From Oxalobacteraceae bacterium UBA6018 (GTDB lineage: Bacteria; Pseudomonadota; Gammaproteobacteria; Burkholderiales; Burkholderiaceae_D), in the NCBI GenBank assembly GCA_002428015.1, contig DIZW01000056.1, positions 1 through 64,000 on the forward strand: a stretch of DNA of 64,000 nucleotides, given 5' to 3'. How positions within the stretch are numbered: the stretch's first letter is position 1; every line of letters begins with the position of its first letter. Shown here in pieces: positions 25,979 through 35,294 of the stretch. The translations under genes were made by a program, and so were the position numbers. Below the pieces are notes generated by a model that was not told the DNA's origin, ran no database searches, and saw only the letters and a list, made by a program, of their open reading frames with translations.

Positions 25979-27976
25979 TTACGCCGCCAGTACGGTTTTG
26001 ACTTTGGCAACGACGTTTTCGACCGTGAACCCGAAGTGCTTGAACAGCACCGGGGCCGGAGCCGATTCGCCGAACGTGTCGATGCCGACGACTGCGCCGT
26101 CGAGTCCCACGTATTTATACCAAAAATCGGTCACGCCTGCCTCGATAGCCACACGAGGCATGCCGCGAGTGAGCACGCTCGCCTTGTAGGCGGCGTCCTG
26201 GCGATCGAACACGTCGGTCGAGGGCATCGACACGACGCGCGCGGCAATTCCTTCCGCGGCCAGGGCGCTTGCCGCCTTGGTCGCCAATTCCACTTCCGAG
26301 CCGGTGGCGATCAGGATCACCCGGGCGTTCGGTGCGTCCTGCAGCACGTAGCCGCCGCGCGCGATGGCGGCGATCTGGTTGCTGCTGCGTTCCTGGTAGG
26401 GCAGGTTCTGGCGCGAGAAGATCAGGGTGCTCGGGCCGCCCTTGCGCTTGACCGCCGCGCCCCATGCCACCGCCGACTCGACGGTGTCGCATGGACGCCA
26501 GTTGTCCAGGTTCGGGATCAGGCGCAGCGACGAGACGTGCTCGACCGACTGGTGGGTCGGGCCGTCTTCGCCCAGGCCGATCGAGTCGTGGGTGAATACG
26601 AAGATCGAACGCTGCTTCATCAGCGCGGCCATGCGCAGGGCGTTGCGGCTGTAGTCGGAGAAAGTCAGGAAGGTCGCGCCGAACGGGATGTAGCCGCCAT
26701 GCAGGGCCACGCCGTTCATAATCGCGCTCATGCCGAACTCGCGCACGCCGTAGTTGATATGGTTGCCTGGCTTGCCGGAACGCAGCGCCACGCACTCCTT
26801 CCAGTTGGTCAGATTCGAGCCGGTCAGGTCGGCCGAGCCGCCCAGGAACTCCGGCAGCGACGGCGCCAGTGCCTGGATCGCGTTCTGGCTGGCCTTGCGG
26901 GTGGCGATGTTTTCCTTCTTCTCGACGCAGCTGGCGACGGCGGCGGCGAGCACCTCGTCGAAGTCGGCCGGCAGCTCGCCCTTCATGCGGCGCTCCAGCT
27001 CGGCCGCTTCGTGCGGGAACTGGGCGCGGTAGGCGGCGAACAGCTCGCTCCACTGCTGCTCGAAAGCGGCGCCCTGCTCTTTCGCGTCCCATGCGCCATA
27101 CACCTCGGCCGGGATCTCGAACGGCACCGAGGTCCACAGCAGGTGCTCGCGCACGGCCGCGACTTCCTTGTCGCCCAGCGCCGCGCCGTGCACCTTGTCG
27201 CCGCCTTGCAGGTTGGGCGAACCCTTGCCGATGACGGTCTTGCAGCAGATCAGGGTCGGCTTGGTCGAGCGCTTCGCCAGCGCGATGGCCGCGTCCACGG
27301 CCGCCACGTCATGTCCGTCGACGGCGGGGATCACGTTCCAGCCATAGCTCTCGAAGCGCTTGGGCGTGTCGTCGGTGAACCAGCCTTCGACCTTGCCGTC
27401 GATGGAGATGCCGTTGTCGTCGTACAGGAAGATCAGCTTGTTCAGGCCCAGGGTGCCGGCCAGCGAGCACACTTCGTGGGAGATACCTTCCATCAGGCAG
27501 CCGTCGCCCAGGAAAGCGTAGGTGTAGTGATCGACCACTTCGAAGCCGGGCTTGTTGAATTCCGCCGCCAGCAGGTACTCCGACAAGGCCATGCCGACCG
27601 CGTTGGCGATACCCTGGCCGAGCGGGCCGGTGGTCGTTTCCACGCCCGGGGTGATGTCCACTTCCGGGTGGCCAGGCGTCTTCGAATGCATCTGGCGGAA
27701 ATTCTTGACGTCGTCCATCGTCAGATCGTAGCCCGACAGGTGCAGCAGCGCGTAGTGCAGCATCGAGCCGTGCCCGTTCGACAGCAGGAAACGGTCGCGG
27801 TTGACCCACTTCGGGTTCGACGGATTGTGCTTGTAATGGCCGCTCCACAACGCCACCGCGATTTCCGCCATGCCCATAGGCATGCCAGGGTGGCCGGAAT
27901 TGGCCTTTTGAACAGCGTCCATCGCCAGCGCGCGTATCGCGTTGGCCATCAAGGTGGTGGTCGGGATAGGTATCAT
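25979..27976 (-). CDS. tkt: Transketolase (665 aa)
   Basis: A thiamine-diphosphate enzyme of the pentose phosphate pathway that moves two-carbon units between sugar phosphates. Visible marks are ANAIRALAMDAVQKANSGHPG at the N-terminus, GHGSMLHYALLHL, the ThDP motif starting LGDGCLMEG, and GEDGPTHQSVEH in the pyrimidine-binding domain. Length matches the family. The ATG at 27976 gives the common N-terminal length; an internal ATG nine codons on is possible. It is followed by gapA, and is divergent from rsmE, whose start is 141 bases away. Confidence 0.97.
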   Translation of the reverse strand: MIPIPTTTLMANAIRALAMDAVQKANSGHPGMPMGMAEIAVALWSGHYKHNPSNPKWVNRDRFLLSNGHGSMLHYALLHLSGYDLTMDDVKNFRQMHSKTPGHPEVDITPGVETTTGPLGQGIANAVGMALSEYLLAAEFNKPGFEVVDHYTYAFLGDGCLMEGISHEVCSLAGTLGLNKLIFLYDDNGISIDGKVEGWFTDDTPKRFESYGWNVIPAVDGHDVAAVDAAIALAKRSTKPTLICCKTVIGKGSPNLQGGDKVHGAALGDKEVAAVREHLLWTSVPFEIPAEVYGAWDAKEQGAAFEQQWSELFAAYRAQFPHEAAELERRMKGELPADFDEVLAAAVASCVEKKENIATRKASQNAIQALAPSLPEFLGGSADLTGSNLTNWKECVALRSGKPGNHINYGVREFGMSAIMNGVALHGGYIPFGATFLTFSDYSRNALRMAALMKQRSIFVFTHDSIGLGEDGPTHQSVEHVSSLRLIPNLDNWRPCDTVESAVAWGAAVKRKGGPSTLIFSRQNLPYQERSSNQIAAIARGGYVLQDAPNARVILIATGSEVELATKAASALAAEGIAARVVSMPSTDVFDRQDAAYKASVLTRGMPRVAIEAGVTDFWYKYVGLDGAVVGIDTFGESAPAPVLFKHFGFTVENVVAKVKTVLAA

Positions 27977-28117
27977 GGGTAGGTATAAGACTAAGGATTG
28001 GGAATGCGGTGGCGATGCATAGATTGCTTAGCTAAGTATTTTACCAGACCAAGGGGTGCCGAATTAAAATGCATTCTTTTCCGATGCAACTATTGCCATA
28101 GCTTCTATCAGGACCGT

Positions 28118-28843
28118 ATGCCGCGTTTTTTCTGCTCCCAGCCACTCATCGTCGGCGACACCGTGGCCCTGCCCGACGCGGTCGCCCACCACCTGCACGT
28201 GCTGCGCCAGCAGCCCGGCGACGAGCTGACCCTGTTCAACGGCGACGGCGGCGAGTACCTGGCCCAGCTGGCCACCCTGGAAAAGCGCCGCGGCAGCGCG
28301 CGCATCCTGGCGCAGGTGGCGCGCGACGTCGAGCTGCCCTACGAAATCACCTTGGCGCAGGCGCTGCCGGAAGCGTCGAAAATGGATTGGATCATCGAAA
28401 AGGCGGTCGAGATGGGCGTGGCCGCGCTGCAACCGCTGGCGGCCCAGCGCTGCGTGGTCAGGCTCAGCGGCGAGCGCGCCGAAAAGCGCCAGCTGCACTG
28501 GCAAGGCGTGATCGAGGCGGCCTCCGAGCAAAGCGGACGCAACCGCCTGGCGCGGCTGGCGCCGGTGGAGAACTTCACCCAGTGGATAGGCCAGCAGGAC
28601 CTGCACAAGCGCGTACTGCTCTCGCCGCGCGGCGGCCAGTCGCTGTCGGCCTGGGCCAGGCACCAGCCGCCTCAGGCGCTCACCTTGATGATCGGGCCCG
28701 AGGGCGGGTTCACCGAGCAGGAAGAGCAGGCGGCGCTGGCGCAGGGCGCGCTGGCCTTGACCATGGGCCCGCGCATCCTGCGCACCGAGACCGCGGGCAT
28801 CGCGGCGGTGGCGGCCTTGTCCGCGCTGTGGGGCGCCATCTGA
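28118..28843 (+). CDS. rsmE: 16S rRNA m3U1498 methyltransferase (241 aa)
   Basis: RsmE is a SPOUT-class enzyme methylating N3 of U1498 in 16S rRNA. The N-terminal PUA-like part begins MPRFFCSQPL. The C-terminal SPOUT knot shows KAVEMGV, IGPEGGFTEQE and LGxRILRTETA-type motifs (MGPRILRTETAG). The ATG at 28118 follows AGGA by 5 bases and matches the family start; the longer reading from 27998 does not. The stop codon TGA is the first triplet of a 20-base tandem repeat. Confidence 0.95.
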   Translation: MPRFFCSQPLIVGDTVALPDAVAHHLHVLRQQPGDELTLFNGDGGEYLAQLATLEKRRGSARILAQVARDVELPYEITLAQALPEASKMDWIIEKAVEMGVAALQPLAAQRCVVRLSGERAEKRQLHWQGVIEAASEQSGRNRLARLAPVENFTQWIGQQDLHKRVLLSPRGGQSLSAWARHQPPQALTLMIGPEGGFTEQEEQAALAQGALALTMGPRILRTETAGIAAVAALSALWGAI

Positions 28844-28913
28844 CCTTGGCCGCGTGCGCCTGACGCTGGCCGCGTGCGCCTGACGCTGACCGAGCGCGCC
28901 TGACGCTCGCGCC
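28841..28913. repeat. 20-bp tandem repeat starting at the rsmE stop codon
   Basis: Three 20-base units begin at 28841, 28861 and 28881, each starting TGAC and ending GCGCC. A partial fourth begins at 28901. Units one and two differ at two positions; unit three differs a little more. Every unit begins with TGA, so the rsmE stop has been copied along with it. No gene is supported in 28844-29042. Confidence 0.8.
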
Positions 28914-29042
28914 CGCCAAATACCGTTCGCCCCGCTGGAATCGCACTTCGTCACACGGCCGTGGCCGGGCTGCCGATTGGCCGCTAACATGCCAAATCAG
29001 CAATCTCCCCACGACAACAACACTGCTTCCACGGACCCTCGC

Positions 29043-29783
29043 ATGTACAAATACCTGTTCGCCGGCCTCGTCGCCACGGTCATGTTTGCCAATGACGCCA
29101 ACGCCACCCCGGAACCGGCCGCCCCGGTGCCCGACCACGCCACGGCGCCGACCATCTGGCGCTACAGCGTGCTGGCGGCCGGTCTCGACCTGTTCGACAG
29201 CGCTGCGCCGCGGCATGCGCCTGGGTCCTCGCTGCGCTTCAAGGCGCCGCACGGCGATAGCGCGCCGGCCCCGCTCACGGTCGACCTGGCCCTGAAAGGC
29301 GGCCGGGTTTCCTTGCTCAACGGGGACGGCGACAGCTTCACCCTGCCACGCGACGAGAACGCCCGATCCGAAAGGCCCGACATCGTCACTAACATCGGCC
29401 ACCGGCGTGACCATGAGGTATTCCCCATCGTCGAGGTACGCACGCCGGGCCTGCCGCATAACGTGCTGCGCCTTGGCGACTTGCGCCTGGCATGCGCGGT
29501 TCAACTCGAATTGTTCAAGTCGCACATGCTCAAGATACGCGCCCTGTTCGGCGTGATGGGTATGTTCGGCGTGAGCCCGTGCACCGAATCCGGTCTTGCG
29601 CACGAGTCGCCTGGGATGTTCGATAGCGTCACGCTGAGCGCGGGAACCCGCAGCGACGTGAAGACCCTGCCTAAGCCGTCGGGCGAGTACGACGCGCCGC
29701 TGGGCGACAAGACATGGCCGGACGATACCCTGATCGAGTTCAAGCTCAACGGGGCGCCGGCTGGCGCGAAGGGCGCGCTTTAA
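29043..29783 (+). CDS. Exported protein of unrecognised family, paralog of 41185-42090 (246 aa)
   Basis: I do not recognise a named domain. The N-terminus MYKYLFAGLVATVMFANDANA is a signal peptide, so the protein is exported. The body is beta-rich. Two stretches match the protein encoded at 41185-42090: the region around VRTPGLPHNVLRLGDLRL (VHTPGVPLEKERLGDVRLR there) and the end YDAPLGDKTWPDDTLIEF (YKMPISGAHWGDDAIIEF there). Two cysteines in the central part could pair. The ATG at 29043 is chosen as the start of the signal peptide. It lies between rsmE and a convergent TonB-dependent receptor, with no functional clue from neighbours. Confidence 0.75.
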   Translation: MYKYLFAGLVATVMFANDANATPEPAAPVPDHATAPTIWRYSVLAAGLDLFDSAAPRHAPGSSLRFKAPHGDSAPAPLTVDLALKGGRVSLLNGDGDSFTLPRDENARSERPDIVTNIGHRRDHEVFPIVEVRTPGLPHNVLRLGDLRLACAVQLELFKSHMLKIRALFGVMGMFGVSPCTESGLAHESPGMFDSVTLSAGTRSDVKTLPKPSGEYDAPLGDKTWPDDTLIEFKLNGAPAGAKGAL

Positions 29784-29868
29784 GGCGCGCTGGCGCCGCG
29801 GCCAGCGCTGCCGGCGCGCGGCGAAGCCGCCGGTGCGATCGGCGTCGCGCCGGCGGCCTGAGGCATCG

Positions 29869-32772
29869 TCAGAACCTGTAATTGCCGGTCAGGTAGAAGG
29901 TGCGCCCCAGCGGGTCGGTGTAGCGCCCGTCGTAGCCGACCTGGTTGCCGCCGCCGGCGTTCTTGATCGACAGCGGCGGGTCCTCGTCGAACAGGTTGCG
30001 GATGCCGGCCGTGAGCACGAAGTTCTGGTTGACGCTGGCCTTGAGCTGCCAGTCCACGGTCAGGTAGTCGCTCACGTCGCGCTGCATCGCCACCACCGCG
30101 CCGACCGTGCCGTCCGCCTTGACCGCGCGCACCGCCGCGTCATCCTCGGTGAAGGGCTGGTCGTGGTAGCCGGAACGGTAGTTGAAGGTGAGCGAGTTGG
30201 CCAGCCAGTCGCGGCTCTTGAGCGCCAGCACCAGGCGCGAGATCGTGCGGATGGTAACGTTGTTGTACGAGTCGAAGCGGCCGATGCTGTGCTCGACGCC
30301 GCTCGCGCTGCCCGGCACGTCCTGCTCGGCCTTGAGCATGTAGGTGCCGGTCCAGTTGGCGGTCAAGGTGCCGAAGACGGTCTTGCCGAGCCGGTAGGTG
30401 GCGTCCCAGTCGATGCCGCGGTAATGCGAGCTCGACAGGTTGACCGGCGACAGCGTGCCGGCCAGCACGTTGCTCTTCTGGATAGGATCGTAGTAGATCG
30501 AAATCCATTTGTCGGCCAGCGCGGGATCTTCGAAAATCTGCTGCTGCGACAGCGCCTGGATCTGGTTTTTCAGCTTCACGTCCCACAGGTCCAGCCCCAG
30601 CGACAGGCTGGCCAGCGGCTCGATGCGAAAGCCCATCGAGGCCTGCTTGGACGTCTCGGGCGCCAGTCCGGCCGCGCCGCTGGCCGGGTTGCCGGTGGTG
30701 AGCAGGTCGTATTCGGACGAGTCGGGCTTGCAGTACAGGTAGCGCGGGTCGGTCTTGACGCTGATCGGGCAGGCGAAGAAATTGGACGAGCCGAAGTTCT
30801 TGAGCGGGTCGGCGATGTTGTTCATGGTCGGCGCCTTGAAGCCGGTGCCGTAGGAGCCGCGCAGCAGCAGGCTTTGCGATGGCGTGTAGCGCAGCGACAG
30901 CTTGTAGGTGGCCTTGGAGACGTCGTTGCCGACCGTGCCGGGCGCGCTCGGGTTGCCGGCCACGTCGTAGCTGACGTTGTTCTTCTTGACGGCGCCGTAG
31001 CTGTCGTAACGCACGGCCGCGGTCGCTTCGAGCGCTTTCGTCACCGGCATCAGCAGCTCGGCGAAGCTGCCCCAGTTGTCGCGCTTGGCGTCGAGCGCCT
31101 GCAGGCCGACCGTGCCGCCGATGGCCACGTCGGTCCAGCTTGGATGCTGCGGGCCCGGGCCCTGGTAGATCTCGGACGGGTCGTCGATGTAGCGCTGGCG
31201 CGTGTAGTCGGCGCCCACGCCGAGCGAGGCGCGCCCGCCCGGCATGTCGAACAGCTCGGCCGAGGCGTGCGCGCTGAGCACGTCGATCTTCGACTTGACC
31301 GTTTCCAGGGTGCCGTGCAGGACCGCCGGCGCCAGCGCAGCGGCGCCGTCCGGTTTGATCACGAAGGGGGTGTAGGCGCCCGCCTTGATCAGCGCCTCGA
31401 ATTTGTCGCCGGACAGGTAGCCGCCCGCGGCCTCGTCCTTCTGCTTGTTCTCCGAGTGGGTGTAGGCAGCGTTCACGTCCCAGCCCTTCACACGGGTGTC
31501 GATGCCGATCACGGCGTGGGCGGCGTCGGTGAGGAACTTGTCGGCGCGCCCGCCCGCGTCCACCCCGCGGTAGTACAGGAAGGCGTCGGTGACGTCGGCC
31601 GGGTTCACGCCCAGCCCGCCCAGCAAGGGCACCACGCTGCTGTTGTAGGCGCCCACGTAGCTCTGGTTGACCACCTTCTCGCCGCTGGCCGGGTCGGTGC
31701 TGAACACGGTCAGCGGCTGGGCGGGCGGCGCGTAGCGCGCGGTATTGCTGAAGCGCGAGAGCACCAGTTCGCCGAACAGGGTGCTCGCCTCGCTCAGGCG
31801 CAGGCTGGCCGAGCCGAACACGCTGTCGCGCTTGAGCTCGGGCAGGAGCTCGACCGTGGCCGGGTAATCGAAGCGGCAGGCGCCGCCGCGCGCGAAGGTG
31901 TTGGCGCCGCTGCACTTGCCGTTCTTGATCAGGTCGACCGAGAGCACCTCGTCGAAGGCGTTGTCGCCGCTGCCGCCGGCAACCTCGACGTTGGCCGGGG
32001 TGGAGTTGATGCTGGTCTGCCAGGTCGCGTAGCGCTGGCCCTGGTAGTCGAACTGGCGCACGCCGCTGTTGGCGAACGGACGCTGCACCGCGTTCAATGG
32101 CTTCTGTTCGTCGTGGCTGTAGGTCAGCAGCACGTTGTAGTAGTCCGTCTCCAGGTCGCCGAAGCCCTTCGAGATCGCCACGTTGGCGCTCTTGCCGCCC
32201 GCGTGCTGGGGTGCGTTGTAGGTCGCCTCGAGGTTCAGGTCGGTATGGTTTTTCTTGAGGATGAAATTGACCACGCCGGCGATCGCGTCCGAGCCGTACA
32301 GGGTGGAGGCGCCGTCGGTGAGGATCTCGACCCGCTCCACCGCCGACAGCGCAATGCTGGCCAGGTTGACGGCGCTGCCGGTGCCGTAGGGCGCCATGCG
32401 GCGCCCGTTGAGCAGCACCAGCGTGTAGTCGGTGCCGATGCCGTGCACCGACGCGGTCTGCACGCCGCCGCCGCCGCCGTTGACCGAGGTGGAGGCGGTG
32501 ATGAAGCCTTGCATGGCCGGCAGCGCGGCCACCAGGTCGGCCACGCTGGTCACGCCGATCTGGTCGATCTGGGCGCGGCTCAGGGTCTGGACCGGCAGCG
32601 ACCCTTCGGCGGCGATGCGCTTGATGGACGAGCCGGTGATCTCGACCCGTTGCATGACGGGCGTGTCGGCAGGCTGCTGGGCGAGCGCGGGAAGGCAGAG
32701 GAGGGTCAGGCCGGCTGCTGCGCCGCCGGAGAAGATGTGGCGCAGCGAGCGCGACAATACAGTTTCCATCAT
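29869..32772 (-). CDS. TonB-dependent outer-membrane receptor (967 aa)
   Basis: A large outer-membrane receptor with signal peptide (residues 1-32, ending ALAQ), plug domain and beta-barrel. The plug shows MQRVEITGSSIKR, LVLLNGRRMAPYG and VEILTDGASTLYGSDAIAG; the C-terminus is LTGNYRF, ending in the expected aromatic. It closely matches the receptor at 861-3524 from the signal peptide through the plug, so they are probably duplicates with different barrels. Start: ATG 32772 with AAGGAAG upstream; an adjacent second ATG (32769) is also possible. The 416-base AT-rich gap upstream contains a palindrome at 32945-32961. Substrate unknown. Confidence 0.93.
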   Translation of the reverse strand: MMETVLSRSLRHIFSGGAAAGLTLLCLPALAQQPADTPVMQRVEITGSSIKRIAAEGSLPVQTLSRAQIDQIGVTSVADLVAALPAMQGFITASTSVNGGGGGVQTASVHGIGTDYTLVLLNGRRMAPYGTGSAVNLASIALSAVERVEILTDGASTLYGSDAIAGVVNFILKKNHTDLNLEATYNAPQHAGGKSANVAISKGFGDLETDYYNVLLTYSHDEQKPLNAVQRPFANSGVRQFDYQGQRYATWQTSINSTPANVEVAGGSGDNAFDEVLSVDLIKNGKCSGANTFARGGACRFDYPATVELLPELKRDSVFGSASLRLSEASTLFGELVLSRFSNTARYAPPAQPLTVFSTDPASGEKVVNQSYVGAYNSSVVPLLGGLGVNPADVTDAFLYYRGVDAGGRADKFLTDAAHAVIGIDTRVKGWDVNAAYTHSENKQKDEAAGGYLSGDKFEALIKAGAYTPFVIKPDGAAALAPAVLHGTLETVKSKIDVLSAHASAELFDMPGGRASLGVGADYTRQRYIDDPSEIYQGPGPQHPSWTDVAIGGTVGLQALDAKRDNWGSFAELLMPVTKALEATAAVRYDSYGAVKKNNVSYDVAGNPSAPGTVGNDVSKATYKLSLRYTPSQSLLLRGSYGTGFKAPTMNNIADPLKNFGSSNFFACPISVKTDPRYLYCKPDSSEYDLLTTGNPASGAAGLAPETSKQASMGFRIEPLASLSLGLDLWDVKLKNQIQALSQQQIFEDPALADKWISIYYDPIQKSNVLAGTLSPVNLSSSHYRGIDWDATYRLGKTVFGTLTANWTGTYMLKAEQDVPGSASGVEHSIGRFDSYNNVTIRTISRLVLALKSRDWLANSLTFNYRSGYHDQPFTEDDAAVRAVKADGTVGAVVAMQRDVSDYLTVDWQLKASVNQNFVLTAGIRNLFDEDPPLSIKNAGGGNQVGYDGRYTDPLGRTFYLTGNYRF

Positions 32773-32944
32773 GATGCGGACTTCCTTCTAAAGTATGGAG
32801 AAATACCCCCTAGTCGCCGGCTTGATCGGCCAGGACCTGGAGCCTGTTCCCCGGCACCGGTATGGCGCCGGAGTCAAAACGACAACTTTTGATCGCGGTT
32901 TGCTTTGCTTTTTGAGCAATGGTTAAGAATATTTTGACAACTTT

Positions 32945-32961
32945 ACATTTCATCAAAATGT
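32945..32961. promoter_or_regulatory. Palindrome upstream of the second receptor
   Basis: ACATTT-CATCA-AAATGT is a perfect 6+5+6 inverted repeat, 173 bases upstream of the receptor start on the minus strand. It is in an AT-rich patch within the 416-base gap 32773-33188. TTGACA occurs on the minus strand near 32980, so the palindrome may sit over the receptor promoter. The gap holds no supported gene. Confidence 0.35.
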
Positions 32962-33188
32962 GTTACCGAGACGAATGTCAATAGAAGGCGACTGCCTTGG
33001 CGCCGAAACCACAACTTGGCGAGCTGCGGCCACCGTCGCCACAACTGGCTGGACGCCGCCGCCAGCTGATTTGGCGCGGGCAATCCTCAACGGCGAAGTC
33101 AAGGCCCAAGTCAACGGGTAAAATACGCGCTGGTGCGACGGCGGGTGTTCCGCCGCGGGCCTGCGATTACTGATGGAAAACCGGAAAT

Positions 33189-34838
33189 ATGTTGCGAATC
33201 AATGAATTGAAGCTCCCGCTCGACCACGCCGAGGACGACCTCACCGCCGCCGTGCTCGCGCGCCTGGGCATCGCCCGCGCCGACCTGACCGGCTACACCG
33301 TGTTCAAGCGCAGCTACGACGCGCGCAAGCGCAGCGCCATCGTGCTGATCTACTCGGTGGACGTGGACACCCCGCTCGAAGCGGCCGTGCTGGCGCGCTT
33401 CGCCCACGATCCCCACGTGCTGCCCGCGCCCGACACCAGCTACCGGTTCGTGGCCGGCGGCGCCCAGTTGCAAGGGCACGACCGCAACGAGCGCCCTATC
33501 GTCATCGGCACCGGTCCGTGCGGCCTGTTCGTGGCGCTGATCCTGGCCCAGATGGGCTTGCGCCCGCTGATCCTGGAACGCGGCAAGGTGGTGCGCGAGC
33601 GCACCGTCGACACCTTCGGCTTCTGGCGCCAGCGCGAGCTCAATCCGGAATCGAACGTGCAATTCGGCGAAGGCGGCGCCGGCACCTTCTCCGACGGCAA
33701 GCTGTACAGCCAGATCAAGGACCCCAAGCATTACGGGCGCAAGGTGCTCACCGAGTTCGTCAAGGCCGGCGCGCCGGAGGAGATCATGTACGTCAGCAAA
33801 CCGCACATCGGCACCTTCCGCCTGGTGAAGATGGTCGAGGCCATGCGCGAGAACATCATCGCGCTGGGCGGCGAATACCGCTTCAGCAGCAAGGTCGTCG
33901 ACATCGAGGTCGAAGGCAGCGGCGAGCAGCGCCAGATCCGCGGCGTGACCCTGGCCGATGGCGAGCACATCGCCAGCCGCCACGTGGTCATGGCGATCGG
34001 CCACAGCGCGCGCGACACCTTCGAGATGCTGTACGAGCGCGGCGTGTACATCGAGGCGAAGCCGTTCTCGATCGGCTTCCGGGTCGAGCATCCGCAGTCC
34101 CTGATCGACGCCTGCCGCTTCGGCCCCAATGCCGGCAACAAGATCCTCGGCGCGGCCGACTACAAGCTGGTGCACCACGCCGCCAACGGCCGTTCGGTGT
34201 ACAGCTTCTGCATGTGCCCGGGCGGCACCGTGGTGGCGGCCGCGTCCGAGCCGGGACGCGTGGTCACCAACGGCATGAGCCAGTATTCGCGCAACGAGCG
34301 CAACGCCAACAGCGCGATCGTGGTCGGCATCACCCCGGCCGACTATCCGGGCCACCCGCTGGCCGGCATCGCGCTGCAGCGGCGCCTGGAAGAAGGCGCG
34401 TTCGCGCTGGGCGGCGGCAATTACGACGCGCCGGGCCAGCTGATGGGCGACTTCGTCAAGGGCCGTCCCTCGCGCGCGCTGGGCTCGGTGATCCCCTCGT
34501 TCAAGCCGGCCGTGCACCTGACCGACCTGGGCCCTTCCCTGCCCGACTATGCCATCGAGGCCATGCGCGAAGCCTTCCCGGCCTTCGACAAGCAGATCAA
34601 GGGCTACTACCAGGAAGACGCGCTGCTCACCGGCGTGGAAACGCGCACCTCCTCGCCGATCCGCATCAAGCGCCGCGACGACGATTTGCAGAGCCTGAAC
34701 ACGCGCGGCCTGTTCCCCGCCGGCGAAGGCGCCGGCTACGCGGGCGGCATCCTGTCCGCCGCCGTGGACGGCATCAAGGTGGCCGAAGCGGTGGCCCTGT
34801 CGATGGCCGCCACCACCCCGCTCAAGCGCAGCGCTTAG
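33189..34838 (+). CDS. FAD-dependent dehydrogenase, COG2509 type (549 aa)
   Basis: A predicted flavoprotein of the uncharacterised FAD-dependent dehydrogenase group. After about 105 residues of N-terminal domain comes the dinucleotide-binding motif VIGTGPCGLFVALILAQMG. Then come the ESNVQFGEGGAGTFSDGKL segment, FCMCPGG, and a C-terminal GLFPAGEGAGYAGGILSAA flavin-binding segment. The cysteines in FCMCPGG could be redox active. Length is typical. The reaction in vivo is unknown. Cytoplasmic; not in an obvious operon. Confidence 0.85.
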   Translation: MLRINELKLPLDHAEDDLTAAVLARLGIARADLTGYTVFKRSYDARKRSAIVLIYSVDVDTPLEAAVLARFAHDPHVLPAPDTSYRFVAGGAQLQGHDRNERPIVIGTGPCGLFVALILAQMGLRPLILERGKVVRERTVDTFGFWRQRELNPESNVQFGEGGAGTFSDGKLYSQIKDPKHYGRKVLTEFVKAGAPEEIMYVSKPHIGTFRLVKMVEAMRENIIALGGEYRFSSKVVDIEVEGSGEQRQIRGVTLADGEHIASRHVVMAIGHSARDTFEMLYERGVYIEAKPFSIGFRVEHPQSLIDACRFGPNAGNKILGAADYKLVHHAANGRSVYSFCMCPGGTVVAAASEPGRVVTNGMSQYSRNERNANSAIVVGITPADYPGHPLAGIALQRRLEEGAFALGGGNYDAPGQLMGDFVKGRPSRALGSVIPSFKPAVHLTDLGPSLPDYAIEAMREAFPAFDKQIKGYYQEDALLTGVETRTSSPIRIKRRDDDLQSLNTRGLFPAGEGAGYAGGILSAAVDGIKVAEAVALSMAATTPLKRSA

Positions 34839-34853
34839 ACGGCTCGCGCACGC

Positions 34854-34873
34854 GGCGCCGCGGCGCCGTTTTC
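34854..34873 (+). terminator. Possible terminator after the FAD dehydrogenase gene
   Basis: CGGCGCC-GC-GGCGCCG is a strong self-complementary stem followed by four Ts, 16 bases after the stop codon. The T run is short, so efficiency is uncertain. Confidence 0.45.
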
Positions 34874-35195
34874 CTTGCGCGGCCGGCGATCCCGGCCGCG
34901 GCTTCCGTTTTCGTTTCTCCCCTCCCCTTGCCCGGCCGGTTACAGCCGTGCACCGGTTCGGCCTCCGTTCGGCCGCAGTCACGCCGTCGCCCACCATTTG
35001 GCGAGCAAACGCTCTCTGATAGGAAACTTTTGTCTGATCCGAGCAACAAAACTACATAAATTTTTACCAATTTTAATGCGGAAAAGTCGTCGAAACGCGA
35101 CACACTTTCCTGTATTTACAATTGAAAATCAACCACTTAGTGGCTTTCACCCAGGTAATTTCGTCGAGGCGCGGCGATTTCGCCCATCAATTTCT

Positions 35196-35245
35196 TTGAC
35201 ATACAATCAAATCGACCGATTGGCACGGAGACAAGATTTCCGTGC
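35196..35245 (+). promoter_or_regulatory. Promoter/leader elements of the third receptor
   Basis: In the 456-base gap 34839-35294, the second half is AT-rich and holds a TTGACA hexamer at 35196-35201, without a clear -10 box. An inverted repeat GCACGGA (35223-35229) / TCCGTGC (35239-35245) lies 50 bases before the receptor ATG. It could be an operator or a hairpin in the 5' leader. No gene is supported in the gap. Confidence 0.35.
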
Positions 35246-35294
35246 AAGTCAGTAAAAGCAGGTGACACCCACATCCCGCCCTTTGGAGTACTAA

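Noticed and set aside
28841..28913. Short repeats considered as a CRISPR array.
   Set aside because: Units are contiguous without spacers.
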